A DNA stretch of 20,698 nucleotides. It comes from Actinomycetes bacterium. Lineage in GTDB: Bacteria; Actinomycetota; CADDZG01; JAHWKV01. A model generated the notes under the pieces. It was given only the letters and a program-made list of their open reading frames with translations. It searched no databases and was not told the origin of the DNA. Of the stretch, positions 5,955 to 12,168 are shown piece after piece. Position numbers and translations under genes: made by a program. Within the stretch, counting starts at the first letter, position 1. Each line of letters starts with the position of its first letter. The DNA lies in the NCBI GenBank assembly GCA_029263035.1, contig JAJCYF010000087.1, positions 1-20,698 of the forward strand, in the 5' to 3' direction.

Positions 5955-6157
5955 CAGATTGCGACTTCGATCTCCCTGATTTCGGCGCCTTCTAGTTGCT
6001 CATCAGCTACGGTGAGGTAAGCGTGAATGGCGTCCTTGATGTTCTCGAGAGCCTCATCCTCGTCGCTTCCCTGAGACCAACAACCGGGTAGCCCGGGCAC
6101 TGACACGGCAACGCCTTCATCTGATCTAAACAGGGCAACCCGAAAGCGCTGAGTCAT
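5954..6157 (-). CDS. hicB: HicB-family antitoxin (cassette gene)
   Basis: This 67-residue HicB has the core RFRVALFRSDEGVAVSVPGLPGCWSQGSD followed by EDEALENIKDAIHAYLTVADEQ. This is the partial RNase-H-fold antitoxin that covers HicA; there is no room for a separate DNA-binding domain. The start at 6157 is chosen because family members begin a few residues before the first strand. The frame is open further upstream only because it runs through attC. The ATG overlaps the TGA of the small ORF of cassette copy A (ATGA), and the stop overlaps the hicA start (TGATG), so three reading frames are chained. The pair shares one cassette bounded by attC sites 4 and 5. Confidence 0.88.
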   Translation of the reverse strand: MTQRFRVALFRSDEGVAVSVPGLPGCWSQGSDEDEALENIKDAIHAYLTVADEQLEGAEIREIEVAI

Positions 6158-6318
6158 GTAATCAGTGTACAGACGGGATCTGACACACGGTCGACATAAC
6201 GGATTGGCGGTTGAGCCGCCGACGAAGGAGGTCGGCTCCAACCGCTAGTTATACGGACCATGGCGGGCGGCCGGAAGTCCGAGAAGTAGCCTCTGGCCGG
6301 CGGCGTGATTCGATTCAT
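6154..6318 (-). CDS. Possible microprotein of small cassette copy A
   Basis: The ATG at 6318 with GGGGAG upstream opens a 54-residue frame beginning MNRITPPARGYFSDFRPPAM. It goes through attC as WSRPPSSAAQPPIRY and ends in a TGA overlapping the hicB start. Copy B has a similar opening (MHRIAPPALSFSSDFQPP) at the same distance. Between the copies most substitutions in the ORF change the amino acid and no indel is seen, so the length is kept but protein-level conservation is weak. It may act as a translated leader that couples ribosomes to hicB instead of as a functional protein. Confidence 0.35.
   Translation of the reverse strand: MNRITPPARGYFSDFRPPAMVRITSGWSRPPSSAAQPPIRYVDRVSDPVCTLIT
6194..6254 (-). 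repeat. attC site 5 (61 bp family)
   Basis: The core words are ACATAAC (6194-6200) and GTTATAC (6248-6254). The stem GCGGTTG (6207-6213) pairs with CAACCGC (6239-6245), then AGCC/GGCT, with a terminal GACGAAGGAGGTC hairpin. It ends small cassette copy A and precedes hicB. Confidence 0.85.
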
Positions 6319-6413
6319 CGCGTCTCCCCGGAGCAGCCGGCCTGCAAGTTTGAGAGAGCCTTGAATTGATCTCCGGAGCCTGAGACCCACCGCCGCCGGA
6401 AAGTCCGTATAAC
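6194..6413 (-). repeat. Duplicated 220-bp small cassette, copy A
   Basis: This is the first cassette after nadK. It runs from the core GTATAAC (6407-6413; GTTATAC on the minus strand) to the end of attC site 5. It is the partner of 3934-4154 at essentially the same length. The same 20-base block (CTCCGGAGATCAATTCAAGG on the minus strand), GC-rich inverted repeat and SD-plus-ATG are present. Confidence 0.7.
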
Positions 6414-6611
6414 TAGTATTTCGCGGAGTCTCGATAATGCACCGGCTTTCCATAACGTTCCAGCCTCCGTCGAACGACCTTTTAACGAGCGAGAAGCCGA
6501 GGAACTTGTGAGGACACAACCGCTCTGAGCGTTCACGAACCATAGTGTAGCGCTCGGAATCGTTTCACACCAGCTTCTGCCATCCCAGTCTGCAGAACAG
6601 GAATCTGGGTC
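6414..6611. other. Spacer between cassette array and nadK
   Basis: These 198 bp lie between the last core word and the nadK stop. An open minus-strand frame starting MVRERSERLCPHKF (ATG 6543) enters the first cassette, but it has no recognisable similarity and no SD. No complementary arm for the core at 6407-6413 is present, so this is not another attC; it could be an attI-like or scar sequence. A weak inverted repeat CCCAG/CTGGG just after nadK has no U-tract. No strong cassette promoter is evident; TACACT near 6545 (minus strand) is the only -10-like word noticed. Confidence 0.4.
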
Positions 6612-7415
6612 CTAGTCGTTCGGCTCCACGTGAAAGCGGGATCGAAGCTTGTCGTAGAAGTGGGACTGGTAGGCGGTCAAAAGCTGCAGGGGTCGCTCGT
6701 GGGCCCGCACCGTGACCACGGCTCCCGGGTCCAGGATCGCCACCGGCTGGCCGTCGGCGGAGAAGGCCACCGTGTCGTCTGCCGTCTCCAGGGTTACCAG
6801 GTGTTTGGGGCTGACCACAATCGATCGCCAGAGCGGAGTGTGGGCGGAGACGGACGTGAGTAGCATTGCGTGGACCTCGGGCTCCATCACCGGCCCTCCC
6901 GCAGACAGCGAGTAGGCCGTGGACCCGGTGGGCGTGGAGACTATGAAACCGTCGGCGACGTAGCGGGCGACGGTCTCGTCCCCCACCCGGACCCGGATCT
7001 TCACCACCCGGGACACGGTTCCCCGCTCCACAACGATCTCGTTCAGGGCCATCACCCGGCAGACCTCCAGGCCGTCCTGGAAGGCGGTGGCCTCCAGCAT
7101 CATCCGCTCCTCCACCCGGTAGATGTCGGTGATCATGCTCTTGACCATCTCTTCGATGTCGCCGGCGTCGATGGTCGACAAAAAGCCCAGGTTGCCCAGG
7201 TTGGCGCCCAAAACCGGCACGTCCAGGTGCCAGGCGATCTGGGCGGCGCGAAGCAGCGTTCCGTCCCCGCCGAGGGCCAGGATCGCATCCGGGCTGTCCT
7301 CGTCGTCGGCGTGGACCACATCCAGGCCTCGGGATTCGCCGTGCTCCCGGATGGCGGCGGCGACCTCCTGGGCTTTGGGGTTGGACGGGTGCAGGACCAG
7401 GCCGATGGTTTTCAT
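6612..7415 (-). CDS. nadK: NAD kinase
   Basis: NAD kinase phosphorylates NAD+ to NADP+ in the cytoplasm using ATP or polyphosphate. This 267-residue protein has all signatures: the GGDGT loop (residues 49-53) after LAL, NLGNLGFLS (72-80), LNEIVVERG (124-132) and the Gly-rich TPTGSTAYSLSAGGP (161-175). The length is normal for bacteria. The start ATG at 7415 overlaps the tlyA stop (ATGA), so it is translationally coupled to tlyA, as in the tlyA-nadK operon of mycobacteria. The frame is open far upstream, but only as a shadow of tlyA. In most actinobacteria recN follows; here the cassette array follows. Confidence 0.97.
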   Translation of the reverse strand: MKTIGLVLHPSNPKAQEVAAAIREHGESRGLDVVHADDEDSPDAILALGGDGTLLRAAQIAWHLDVPVLGANLGNLGFLSTIDAGDIEEMVKSMITDIYRVEERMMLEATAFQDGLEVCRVMALNEIVVERGTVSRVVKIRVRVGDETVARYVADGFIVSTPTGSTAYSLSAGGPVMEPEVHAMLLTSVSAHTPLWRSIVVSPKHLVTLETADDTVAFSADGQPVAILDPGAVVTVRAHERPLQLLTAYQSHFYDKLRSRFHVEPND

Positions 7416-8185
7416 CCGGCGGCCTCCACCGCGGCGTCGACGGCCGCCGGGCTGGCGGCGGCGCCGGGGCGAGCCAGCAGGAAGAACTCCTGGTTGCCGG
7501 TGGCGCCCTTGAGGCGGGAGGGAGCAACCTGCACGGTCCCCAGCCCCTCGGCGTCCAGCGCCTCCACGGCAGAGGTGATCGCCGCCCTCCACGCCTGGGG
7601 ATCGGAGACGATCCCGCCGGGGCCGACGTCCTCGCGGGCCCCCTCGAACTGGGGTTTGACCAGCAGCACGCACGCGGCGGTGGAACCGGCCAGGTGCGCG
7701 AGGGTCCGGGCCAGGGAACGCAGCGACACAAAGCTCAGGTCGCCGGCGACCAGGTCGAACGGGCCGTGGCCCTCGGGAACCCGCCGGATGTTCGTCCGTT
7801 CGTACAGGGTGACCCGGGAGTCGGTGCGCAGACTCCAGTCGAACTGTCCATAACCGACGTCCACCGCCACCACGGACGCTGCGCCCCTCTGCAGCAGGCA
7901 GTCGGTGAATCCGCCGGAGCCGGCCCCGGCATCCAGGCAGCGCATACCGGACACATCCAGTCCAAAGTCCTCCAGCGCACCGCATAGCTTGTCGCCGCCC
8001 CGGGAGACAAACCGCCTGCCGGCTTCCAGGCTGATGCGGCTCGAGCCGGAGACCAAAGTGCCGGGCTTGAGGCCGGGAGCACCGTCGATGGTTACCGTTC
8101 GGGAGCCGATTGCCCTGCGGGCAGCCTCGATGTCGACCACCAGTCCTCGGGCCACCATCTCAGTATCCAGCCGGCGGCGGGTCAT
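7412..8185 (-). CDS. tlyA: TlyA-family 2'-O-methyltransferase (rRNA cytidine)
   Basis: TlyA methylates ribose 2'-OH groups of cytidines in 16S and 23S rRNA; in mycobacteria this sensitises ribosomes to capreomycin. This 257-residue protein has an N-terminal S4 RNA-binding domain (about 1-60, MTRRRLDTEMVARGLV). A Rossmann-fold SAM methyltransferase domain follows, with FVSRGGDKL (59-67) and the SAM loop LDAGAGSGGFTDCLLQRGA (84-102). The K-D-K-E catalytic set is visible as K66, D149 (AGDLSFVSLR), K177 (LLVKPQFE) and E233 (NQEFFLLA). It sits 12 bp after the small acidic protein gene and overlaps nadK. The family is also called hemolysin-like from historical annotation, but the rRNA methylase role is the established one. 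Confidence 0.95.
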   Translation of the reverse strand: MTRRRLDTEMVARGLVVDIEAARRAIGSRTVTIDGAPGLKPGTLVSGSSRISLEAGRRFVSRGGDKLCGALEDFGLDVSGMRCLDAGAGSGGFTDCLLQRGAASVVAVDVGYGQFDWSLRTDSRVTLYERTNIRRVPEGHGPFDLVAGDLSFVSLRSLARTLAHLAGSTAACVLLVKPQFEGAREDVGPGGIVSDPQAWRAAITSAVEALDAEGLGTVQVAPSRLKGATGNQEFFLLARPGAAASPAAVDAAVEAAG

Positions 8186-8197
8186 CGGGAGCCAAGG

Positions 8198-8341
8198 TCA
8201 GGCCGGGGAGTCGTCGGTTGCGGAGGTCTCGTCGAGCGCAGCCTCCAGCTCGTCGATCAGCCCGTCGAGAAAGTCGGCGCGCTCGGTCAGCGGCAGCTGA
8301 GCGATCTCCGCCAGTCGGGTTGTTGCTTCGGCTTCGTCCAC
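8198..8341 (-). CDS. Small acidic conserved protein upstream of tlyA
   Basis: This 47-residue cytoplasmic protein reads DEAEATTRLAEIAQLPLTERADFLDGLIDELEAALDET, an amphipathic, acidic helical peptide. A short gene of this kind lies directly before tlyA in many actinobacteria (the Rv1693 position), which supports its reality. The start is a GTG at 8341. Longer versions of the frame would overlap the 3' end of the M23 peptidase gene in a low-quality GC-rich stretch. No strong SD is visible. The function is unknown. Confidence 0.65.
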   Translation of the reverse strand: MDEAEATTRLAEIAQLPLTERADFLDGLIDELEAALDETSATDDSPA

Positions 8342-8382
8342 AACGCCCGATATTAGCCCAGGTAGGGGCGGCAGCCGGCCCT

Positions 8383-9348
8383 TTACCGGGCGGAGTTCAG
8401 CAGCGGGTACGGGTTGACCGCCGCCCCGCCTCCCCGGTGCCACTCGAAGTGGACGTGGCAGGGACCGCCCCGGGCGTTGCCGGTGTTGCCGTTGGTGCCG
8501 ATCTTCTGGCCGACGGTCACCCGGCTCCCGTTACGAATGCCGGGGGCATAGCCCTTGAGATGGGAGTAGAAGAAGACATCCCCGTTGCTCGCCCGCAGGT
8601 AGGCCATGATCCCGCCGTTGCCTCCGGCGTGCAGGTTGAAAATCGTTCCGTCGGTCACTGCGACCACCGGAGCGCCGCACGCCGCCATCACGTCGGTCCC
8701 CTTGTGGCGCCTGCCTCCCGAGCGCCGGGCGCCCCAGGAGTTACCGAAGCCCTGCGGGCCCCCGATGGGGAGCGTAAAACTTGAGAACTGCCGGATCTTG
8801 GAGACCTTCGCCGCCACCCGGGCACCCCGCAGCTTGGCCTCCAACTCCGTCTTTTTGTCCCTCTGCGCCGACACCAGGCTGGCCTGCCGGTCCCGGGTCG
8901 CCTCCAGATCGGCGATCATCTCGTCGGACCGGGACTGAAGCACTCTTAACCCGTCGACCAGCTCGTGGTCGCCACGGCCCAGAATCTCCATGAAGTGGAG
9001 GCGGCGAAAGAACGTGCTCGGGTCGGGGGCCATCAGGAGGTCGGTCATGTAGGAGGAGACACCTCCCGTCTTATAGATCGCTCCCGCTCTGAGCTGCACC
9101 TGCGCAGCCCTCTCGGCAATGACCCGGTCGGCCACCTTGAGGTCGGCCTCCAGCTTGTCGCGCTTGGCCTCGGTGTCGGCGAGCTGGGTTTCCAGGCGGC
9201 CATATTCGATAGCTGCCGCGTCCAGCTCCTTTTGCACCTGGCTTACCTCTGCGCCTGTGGCGGCGGGCAGAGGGGTCACCAGAGCCAGCGAGCAGGCAAC
9301 CAGGCTCGCAACACCAAGAGCTTTAATGGAGGGAAGATTGGATTTCAT
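8383..9348 (-). CDS. Secreted M23-family peptidoglycan endopeptidase with coiled coil
   Basis: This 321-residue exported protein cuts peptide cross-links in peptidoglycan, or activates other hydrolases that do. Residues 1-33 form a signal peptide (MKSNLPSIKALGVASLVACS...). Residues about 35-185 form long charged helices (QVQKELDAAAIEYGRLETQ and DLEATRDRQASLVSAQRDK), a coiled coil like that of EnvC/RipA-type proteins. Residues about 195-315 are the LytM/M23 domain, with Zn2+ ligands H215 and D219 (HKGTDV) and H298/H300 (CHVHFEW). All are present, so it should be active. Start at Met 9348: an in-frame Met ten residues earlier would spoil the signal peptide. It is divergent from the rhomboid gene and 41 bp upstream of the small acidic protein gene. 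Confidence 0.92.
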   Translation of the reverse strand: MKSNLPSIKALGVASLVACSLALVTPLPAATGAEVSQVQKELDAAAIEYGRLETQLADTEAKRDKLEADLKVADRVIAERAAQVQLRAGAIYKTGGVSSYMTDLLMAPDPSTFFRRLHFMEILGRGDHELVDGLRVLQSRSDEMIADLEATRDRQASLVSAQRDKKTELEAKLRGARVAAKVSKIRQFSSFTLPIGGPQGFGNSWGARRSGGRRHKGTDVMAACGAPVVAVTDGTIFNLHAGGNGGIMAYLRASNGDVFFYSHLKGYAPGIRNGSRVTVGQKIGTNGNTGNARGGPCHVHFEWHRGGGAAVNPYPLLNSAR

Positions 9349-9428
9349 AAACGACGACTTAGGCTGGCAGCCGCCCATTAGCTTGTCAAGGGCGGCAAAA
9401 GCCGCATGATCCCGCTTATCCTTCCTAG

Positions 9429-10232
9429 ATGATCCCGGGCACCGGACTCATCCCCATCCACGACGAGAACCCGACCCACGGCAAGCCCGTCACCACCATC
9501 ACCCTCATCGCCCTGAACGTCCTGGCTTTCCTGGTGTTTCAGCCGCAGTTCGGATCCACTCGCGACTGCCTGCGCTCCGACGTCGCCTGCCAGATCGACA
9601 ACTGCGAGGTGAGCCAGTTCTTCTTCAAGTGGGGCATCGTCCCGGTGGAGATCGTGCAGGGAGAGCAGTTGACCGGGGAGATCTGCGCCGGGGTGGAGAC
9701 CGAGCCCAAGTCGGTGATGTTGTCCCTGCTCACATCGATGTTCCTGCACGGCGGCTTTCTCCACCTGGCCGGAAACATGCTGTTTTTATGGGTGTTCGGC
9801 AACAACATCGAGGACCGGCTGAAACCGGTGAAGTTTGTGCTCTTCTACCTGGTCACCGGGGTCATCGCCTCGTTGGCCCATGTGTTCTTCAACGCCTCTT
9901 CCCAGGTCCCCACCATCGGTGCCAGCGGGGCGGTCGCCGGGGTCCTGGGCGGCTACATCCTGCTGTTCCCCCGGGCGATGGTCCACACGCTGGTCGGGTT
10001 CATCCTGTTCTTCCGGGTCCGGTTGCCGGCGATCACGGTTCTGGGTTTGTGGTTCGTCTCCCAGTTCTTCATCGGCGGCGGTCAGCAGCTTGGTGAAGGC
10101 GGGGTGGCGTGGGTGGCGCACGTCGGCGGCTTCCTGGCCGGCATGGCGCTGATCCACCTGATGGGCGGAGGGCGAGCACGACCCTCTCCGGCACAGCCTG
10201 TTTACCCCTCCGGGCCATTCGGAGTGCTCTAG
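9429..10232 (+). CDS. Rhomboid-family intramembrane serine protease
   Basis: Rhomboids cleave membrane proteins within or near the bilayer using a Ser-His dyad. This 267-residue protein has about six membrane helices. The conserved HGGFLHLAGNMLFLWVFG block (107-124) is followed by GASGAVAG with catalytic Ser166 and AHVGGFLAG with His231; Asn116 sits in the expected oxyanion position. An extended loop after the first helix (about 43-92) contains four cysteines (C47, C54, C59 and C86), possibly disulphide-linked outside the cell. The C-terminus is short and Pro-rich. No SD precedes the ATG at 9429, so translation may be leaderless or weak. It diverges from the M23 peptidase gene across 80 bp that contain a GCGGC/GCCGC hairpin. 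Confidence 0.94.
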   Translation: MIPGTGLIPIHDENPTHGKPVTTITLIALNVLAFLVFQPQFGSTRDCLRSDVACQIDNCEVSQFFFKWGIVPVEIVQGEQLTGEICAGVETEPKSVMLSLLTSMFLHGGFLHLAGNMLFLWVFGNNIEDRLKPVKFVLFYLVTGVIASLAHVFFNASSQVPTIGASGAVAGVLGGYILLFPRAMVHTLVGFILFFRVRLPAITVLGLWFVSQFFIGGGQQLGEGGVAWVAHVGGFLAGMALIHLMGGGRARPSPAQPVYPSGPFGVL

Positions 10233-10257
10233 CCACACAACGAGCTGAGCCCTCATG

Positions 10258-10283
10258 GTTCCGATTGCAAAATTAACGGGTAA
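10258..10283 (+). promoter_or_regulatory. Candidate stress-sigma (SigB/SigF-type) promoter
   Basis: GTTC (10258-10261) and GGGTAA (10278-10283) are separated by 16 bp, close to the actinobacterial SigB/SigF pattern GTTT-N16-GGGTAT. Transcription would begin about 25 bp before the ATG at 10315 and leave the SD AGGAGG (10304-10309) intact. Confidence 0.4.
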
Positions 10284-10314
10284 AAGCTTCCTAAGACCAA
10301 ACTAGGAGGCACAA

Positions 10315-10962
10315 ATGACCGATAGCTCCTACGGAGCGCACACGCACAGCATTGCAGCCACCTTCGACGGACGGGGCAAGGCCCAGAAGGCGGCGGACGT
10401 GCTGTCGAGAAACCTGAAGGACGCCCGCGTGGAGATCACCTCCAAACGCGACGACGCCCACGTTCAACAGGCGGAGATGCGCGATGAGCTCGAGGGCATG
10501 GTTGCCTCTCCCGTGCTGGGAAGCGCAATGACCAAGTCGCAGGTTCAGGGCGGGGTCGCCGGCATCGTGATGATCGGGGGCATCGCAACCGCTCTGGGGC
10601 TGCTTGCAGGTTTCATCCTCAACGGGGCGCCGGGATCGGAAATCTCCGCTGTGCGCTGGTTCATGACCTGGGCCCTGATTCCCGCCTTTGCCGGCGGCAC
10701 GCTGGGCCTGCTGGCCGGCGGGATGCTCAAGCAGCGGTACGCTCCGTCCGACAAGGACTCGGCCCCGGATTACGAAGCCGGGCCGGAGGCGGGAATGGAC
10801 GCGCCGGAGGAGACCGTAGTTGAAATTGCGACCAACGACGAGAACGAGTTGGAGCGTGCCTTCGACATCCTCAGGGACCTGCACCCCGACCGCCTTGACC
10901 AGTTCGACGCGGAGGGCCAGGTCGTGGCCACCCGGGATCTGGGCGGAAGGGCCTCGAACTAA
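10315..10962 (+). CDS. Unknown membrane protein with two helices, possibly stress-related
   Basis: This 215-residue protein has an N-terminal cytoplasmic part (1-75) with IAATFDGRGKAQKAADVLSR, a ferredoxin-like opening resembling general-stress proteins of the GSP17M type. Two hydrophobic helices follow at about 77-103 and 113-137, rich in Gly, then an acidic C-terminal part (about 145-215) with a second alpha/beta element (VVEIATNDENELERAFDIL). It could be two small ferredoxin-like domains flanking a hairpin membrane anchor. AGGAGG lies five bases before the ATG, one of the best ribosome sites in the window, and a SigB/SigF-like promoter lies upstream. Its TAA overlaps the stop of the converging HAD gene. 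The function is unknown. Confidence 0.8.
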   Translation: MTDSSYGAHTHSIAATFDGRGKAQKAADVLSRNLKDARVEITSKRDDAHVQQAEMRDELEGMVASPVLGSAMTKSQVQGGVAGIVMIGGIATALGLLAGFILNGAPGSEISAVRWFMTWALIPAFAGGTLGLLAGGMLKQRYAPSDKDSAPDYEAGPEAGMDAPEETVVEIATNDENELERAFDILRDLHPDRLDQFDAEGQVVATRDLGGRASN

Positions 10963-11771
10963 AGCGCCAGAGCCTGCAAAGAGGTGAGGATGTGGTCGGG
11001 CCTGGGGTCCAGCACCGCGTCGCTCACGGTGAGGCCGGTCAGGACCAGAGCCCCGTCCCATCCGATCCTCTTGGCGCCCACGATGTCTGACTCCAGCCGG
11101 TCTCCGAGCATCAGGACCTTGTTGTAGCCGATCCGCTCGGCGGCAGCCTTCATCATCGGCTCCTCAGGCTTGCCCAGGACCGTAGCCTGTTTGCCGGAGG
11201 CCGCCTCCACCGCCGCCACAATCGACCCCGTGCCGGGAAGCATCCCGCCGTTCTCTACGGGCATGACCGGATCCTTGTTGAGGGACAGAAACGACGCTCC
11301 TCCCCTCACCGCGTCCGCTGCCATCCTCAAGCGGTTGTAGTTGAAGTCGGTGTCACGACCACATAGGACAAAGTCTGCGGTCTGGCCGGTCTCCAGGTAG
11401 CGGATCTTCAGCAGGTCGGCCAGCTGGGCGGCTACCGTCGGCGGGGCCAGGATGAACGCCGGGGCCCCCTTCATCCCGTTCTGCAGGATCCACTCCCGGG
11501 CGACCAAACTCGTCGTAAGAACCTCCTCCAGCGCAAGTTCGAACCCGCCCTCGGCCAGTCGCTCCACCACCTCATTCGGGTGGTATCCGCCGTTGTTAGT
11601 GAGAAGCAGCAGGGGCTTGCCCGACGCACGGATCGCCTTGAGACCTTCGATCGCGCCGGGTATCAGGACCTCGCCCCGCCAGACCACTCCATCAAGGTCG
11701 ATGGCGAAGGCGTCGTACTCCTCCAGCAGGTGGGCCGCGGACCCAAGCTCGGTGCCGTTTTGCGCGCTCAC
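10959..11771 (-). CDS. HAD-IIA family phosphatase (NagD-like)
   Basis: This 270-residue cytoplasmic HAD hydrolase of subclass IIA removes phosphate from small metabolites; relatives act on nucleotides, glycerol phosphate or p-nitrophenyl phosphate. Motif I is DLDGVVW with nucleophile Asp25 and acid/base Asp27; motif II is LLLLTNNGG (T58, N59); motif III Lys201 lies in LGKPEEP; motif IV is LGDRLESDI (D224, D229). The C2-type cap sits between motifs II and III. The start GTG at 11771 overlaps the TGA of the small TPR gene (GTGA), so they are co-translated. The same pair (TPR, HAD) precedes tlyA in mycobacteria (Rv1691-Rv1692). The substrate cannot be told from sequence. Confidence 0.93.
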   Translation of the reverse strand: MSAQNGTELGSAAHLLEEYDAFAIDLDGVVWRGEVLIPGAIEGLKAIRASGKPLLLLTNNGGYHPNEVVERLAEGGFELALEEVLTTSLVAREWILQNGMKGAPAFILAPPTVAAQLADLLKIRYLETGQTADFVLCGRDTDFNYNRLRMAADAVRGGASFLSLNKDPVMPVENGGMLPGTGSIVAAVEAASGKQATVLGKPEEPMMKAAAERIGYNKVLMLGDRLESDIVGAKRIGWDGALVLTGLTVSDAVLDPRPDHILTSLQALAL

Positions 11772-12127
11772 GAGGCAATCCGGTCGAGGGCCTGCCGGTA
11801 GTCTTGGGAATCAGGCTTCATCGCGATTGCAATCTTCAGTAATCCGGCCGCCCGGGCCTTGTCTCCCTGGCGGGCCCGGCACAGGGCCAGCCCGAAATAG
11901 GGGTAGTGATCCGCAGGGTTCAACTCCATGACTCGTTCAAACTCCTCGCCTGCCCGCTGGGTTTCGCCGATGTTGTAGAGCGCCCGGGCCAGAGCTTCCC
12001 TCACCGAGGCCTTCTCGGGTTCCAGCGCCGCGGCTTTCTCCAGCACCAGAGCGGCCTGATGGTTGCGTCGGGCCGCCAGGTGCTCCAGGCCCCTGGTCCA
12101 AAGCTCGTAGGCGTCTTTGGCGTTCAT
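11768..12127 (-). CDS. Small TPR-repeat protein
   Basis: This 119-residue cytoplasmic protein is made almost entirely of tetratricopeptide-type helix pairs: AYELWTRGLEHLAARRNHQAA, ALVLEKAAALEPEKASVREALARALYNIG, EFERVMELNPADHYPYFGLALCRARQG and LLKIAIAMKPDSQDY, i.e. about three TPR units with the usual W/L/G/Y/A/F/A/P spacing. TPRs bind other proteins. The stop overlaps the HAD phosphatase start, suggesting a functional partnership. It is divergent from the DUF1015 gene across 41 bp. Confidence 0.88.
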   Translation of the reverse strand: MNAKDAYELWTRGLEHLAARRNHQAALVLEKAAALEPEKASVREALARALYNIGETQRAGEEFERVMELNPADHYPYFGLALCRARQGDKARAAGLLKIAIAMKPDSQDYRQALDRIAS

Positions 12128-12168
12128 GCGTCCACTATCGCATCCCCACCCGCACTAATGCGGCAGCC

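Larger units (their letters stand above)
1471..6413 (-). mobile_element. Integron-type gene-cassette array without integrase (CALIN)
   Basis: All genes lie on the minus strand. They are short, mostly of unknown function, and each is followed within a few bases (or overlapped) by an attC-like site at its 3' end. Cassette starts, measured from the GTTATNC-type core, are 25-50 bp upstream of the next start codon, which is typical of cassettes. Reading leftwards the array holds: small cassette copy A, hicB-hicA, a three-helix membrane protein, a one-helix protein, small cassette copy B, a lipoprotein, a HEPN-like protein, hicB, and a DUF4145 protein. No tyrosine recombinase (IntI) is encoded anywhere in the window, so this is either the integrase-distal part of a chromosomal integron or an orphan cluster. 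The right limit at 6407-6413 is a core word (GTTATAC on the minus strand) with no attC arm beyond it. The left limit is uncertain (1471, or 1340). Confidence 0.8.

Noticed and set aside
3934..6254. CRISPR array
   Set aside because: Repeats are 61 bp, diverged, separated by 160-900 bp that contain genes, and no cas gene is near.
3934..6254. REP/BIME-type or terminator repeats
   Set aside because: Fixed 61-bp length, complementary GTTATNC core words, position after each gene and covarying bulged stem fit attC better; no U-tract follows them.
6154..6543. 129-residue minus-strand ORF starting at 6543
   Set aside because: It crosses a cassette boundary and an attC, has no SD, and its middle is GC-rich shadow sequence; only the 54-codon part from 6318 has an SD and a counterpart in copy B.
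1233..6611. Integron integrase gene
   Set aside because: No frame shows tyrosine-recombinase motifs (R...H-x-x-R...Y) or the IntI-specific patch.
6565..7731. 388-residue minus-strand ORF over nadK/tlyA
   Set aside because: Pro/Arg/Gly-rich shadow; nadK and tlyA in other frames have complete family motifs.
9380..9428. Promoter with TTGTCA for the rhomboid gene
   Set aside because: The -35-like word has no -10 partner at suitable spacing, so it is not listed as a feature.
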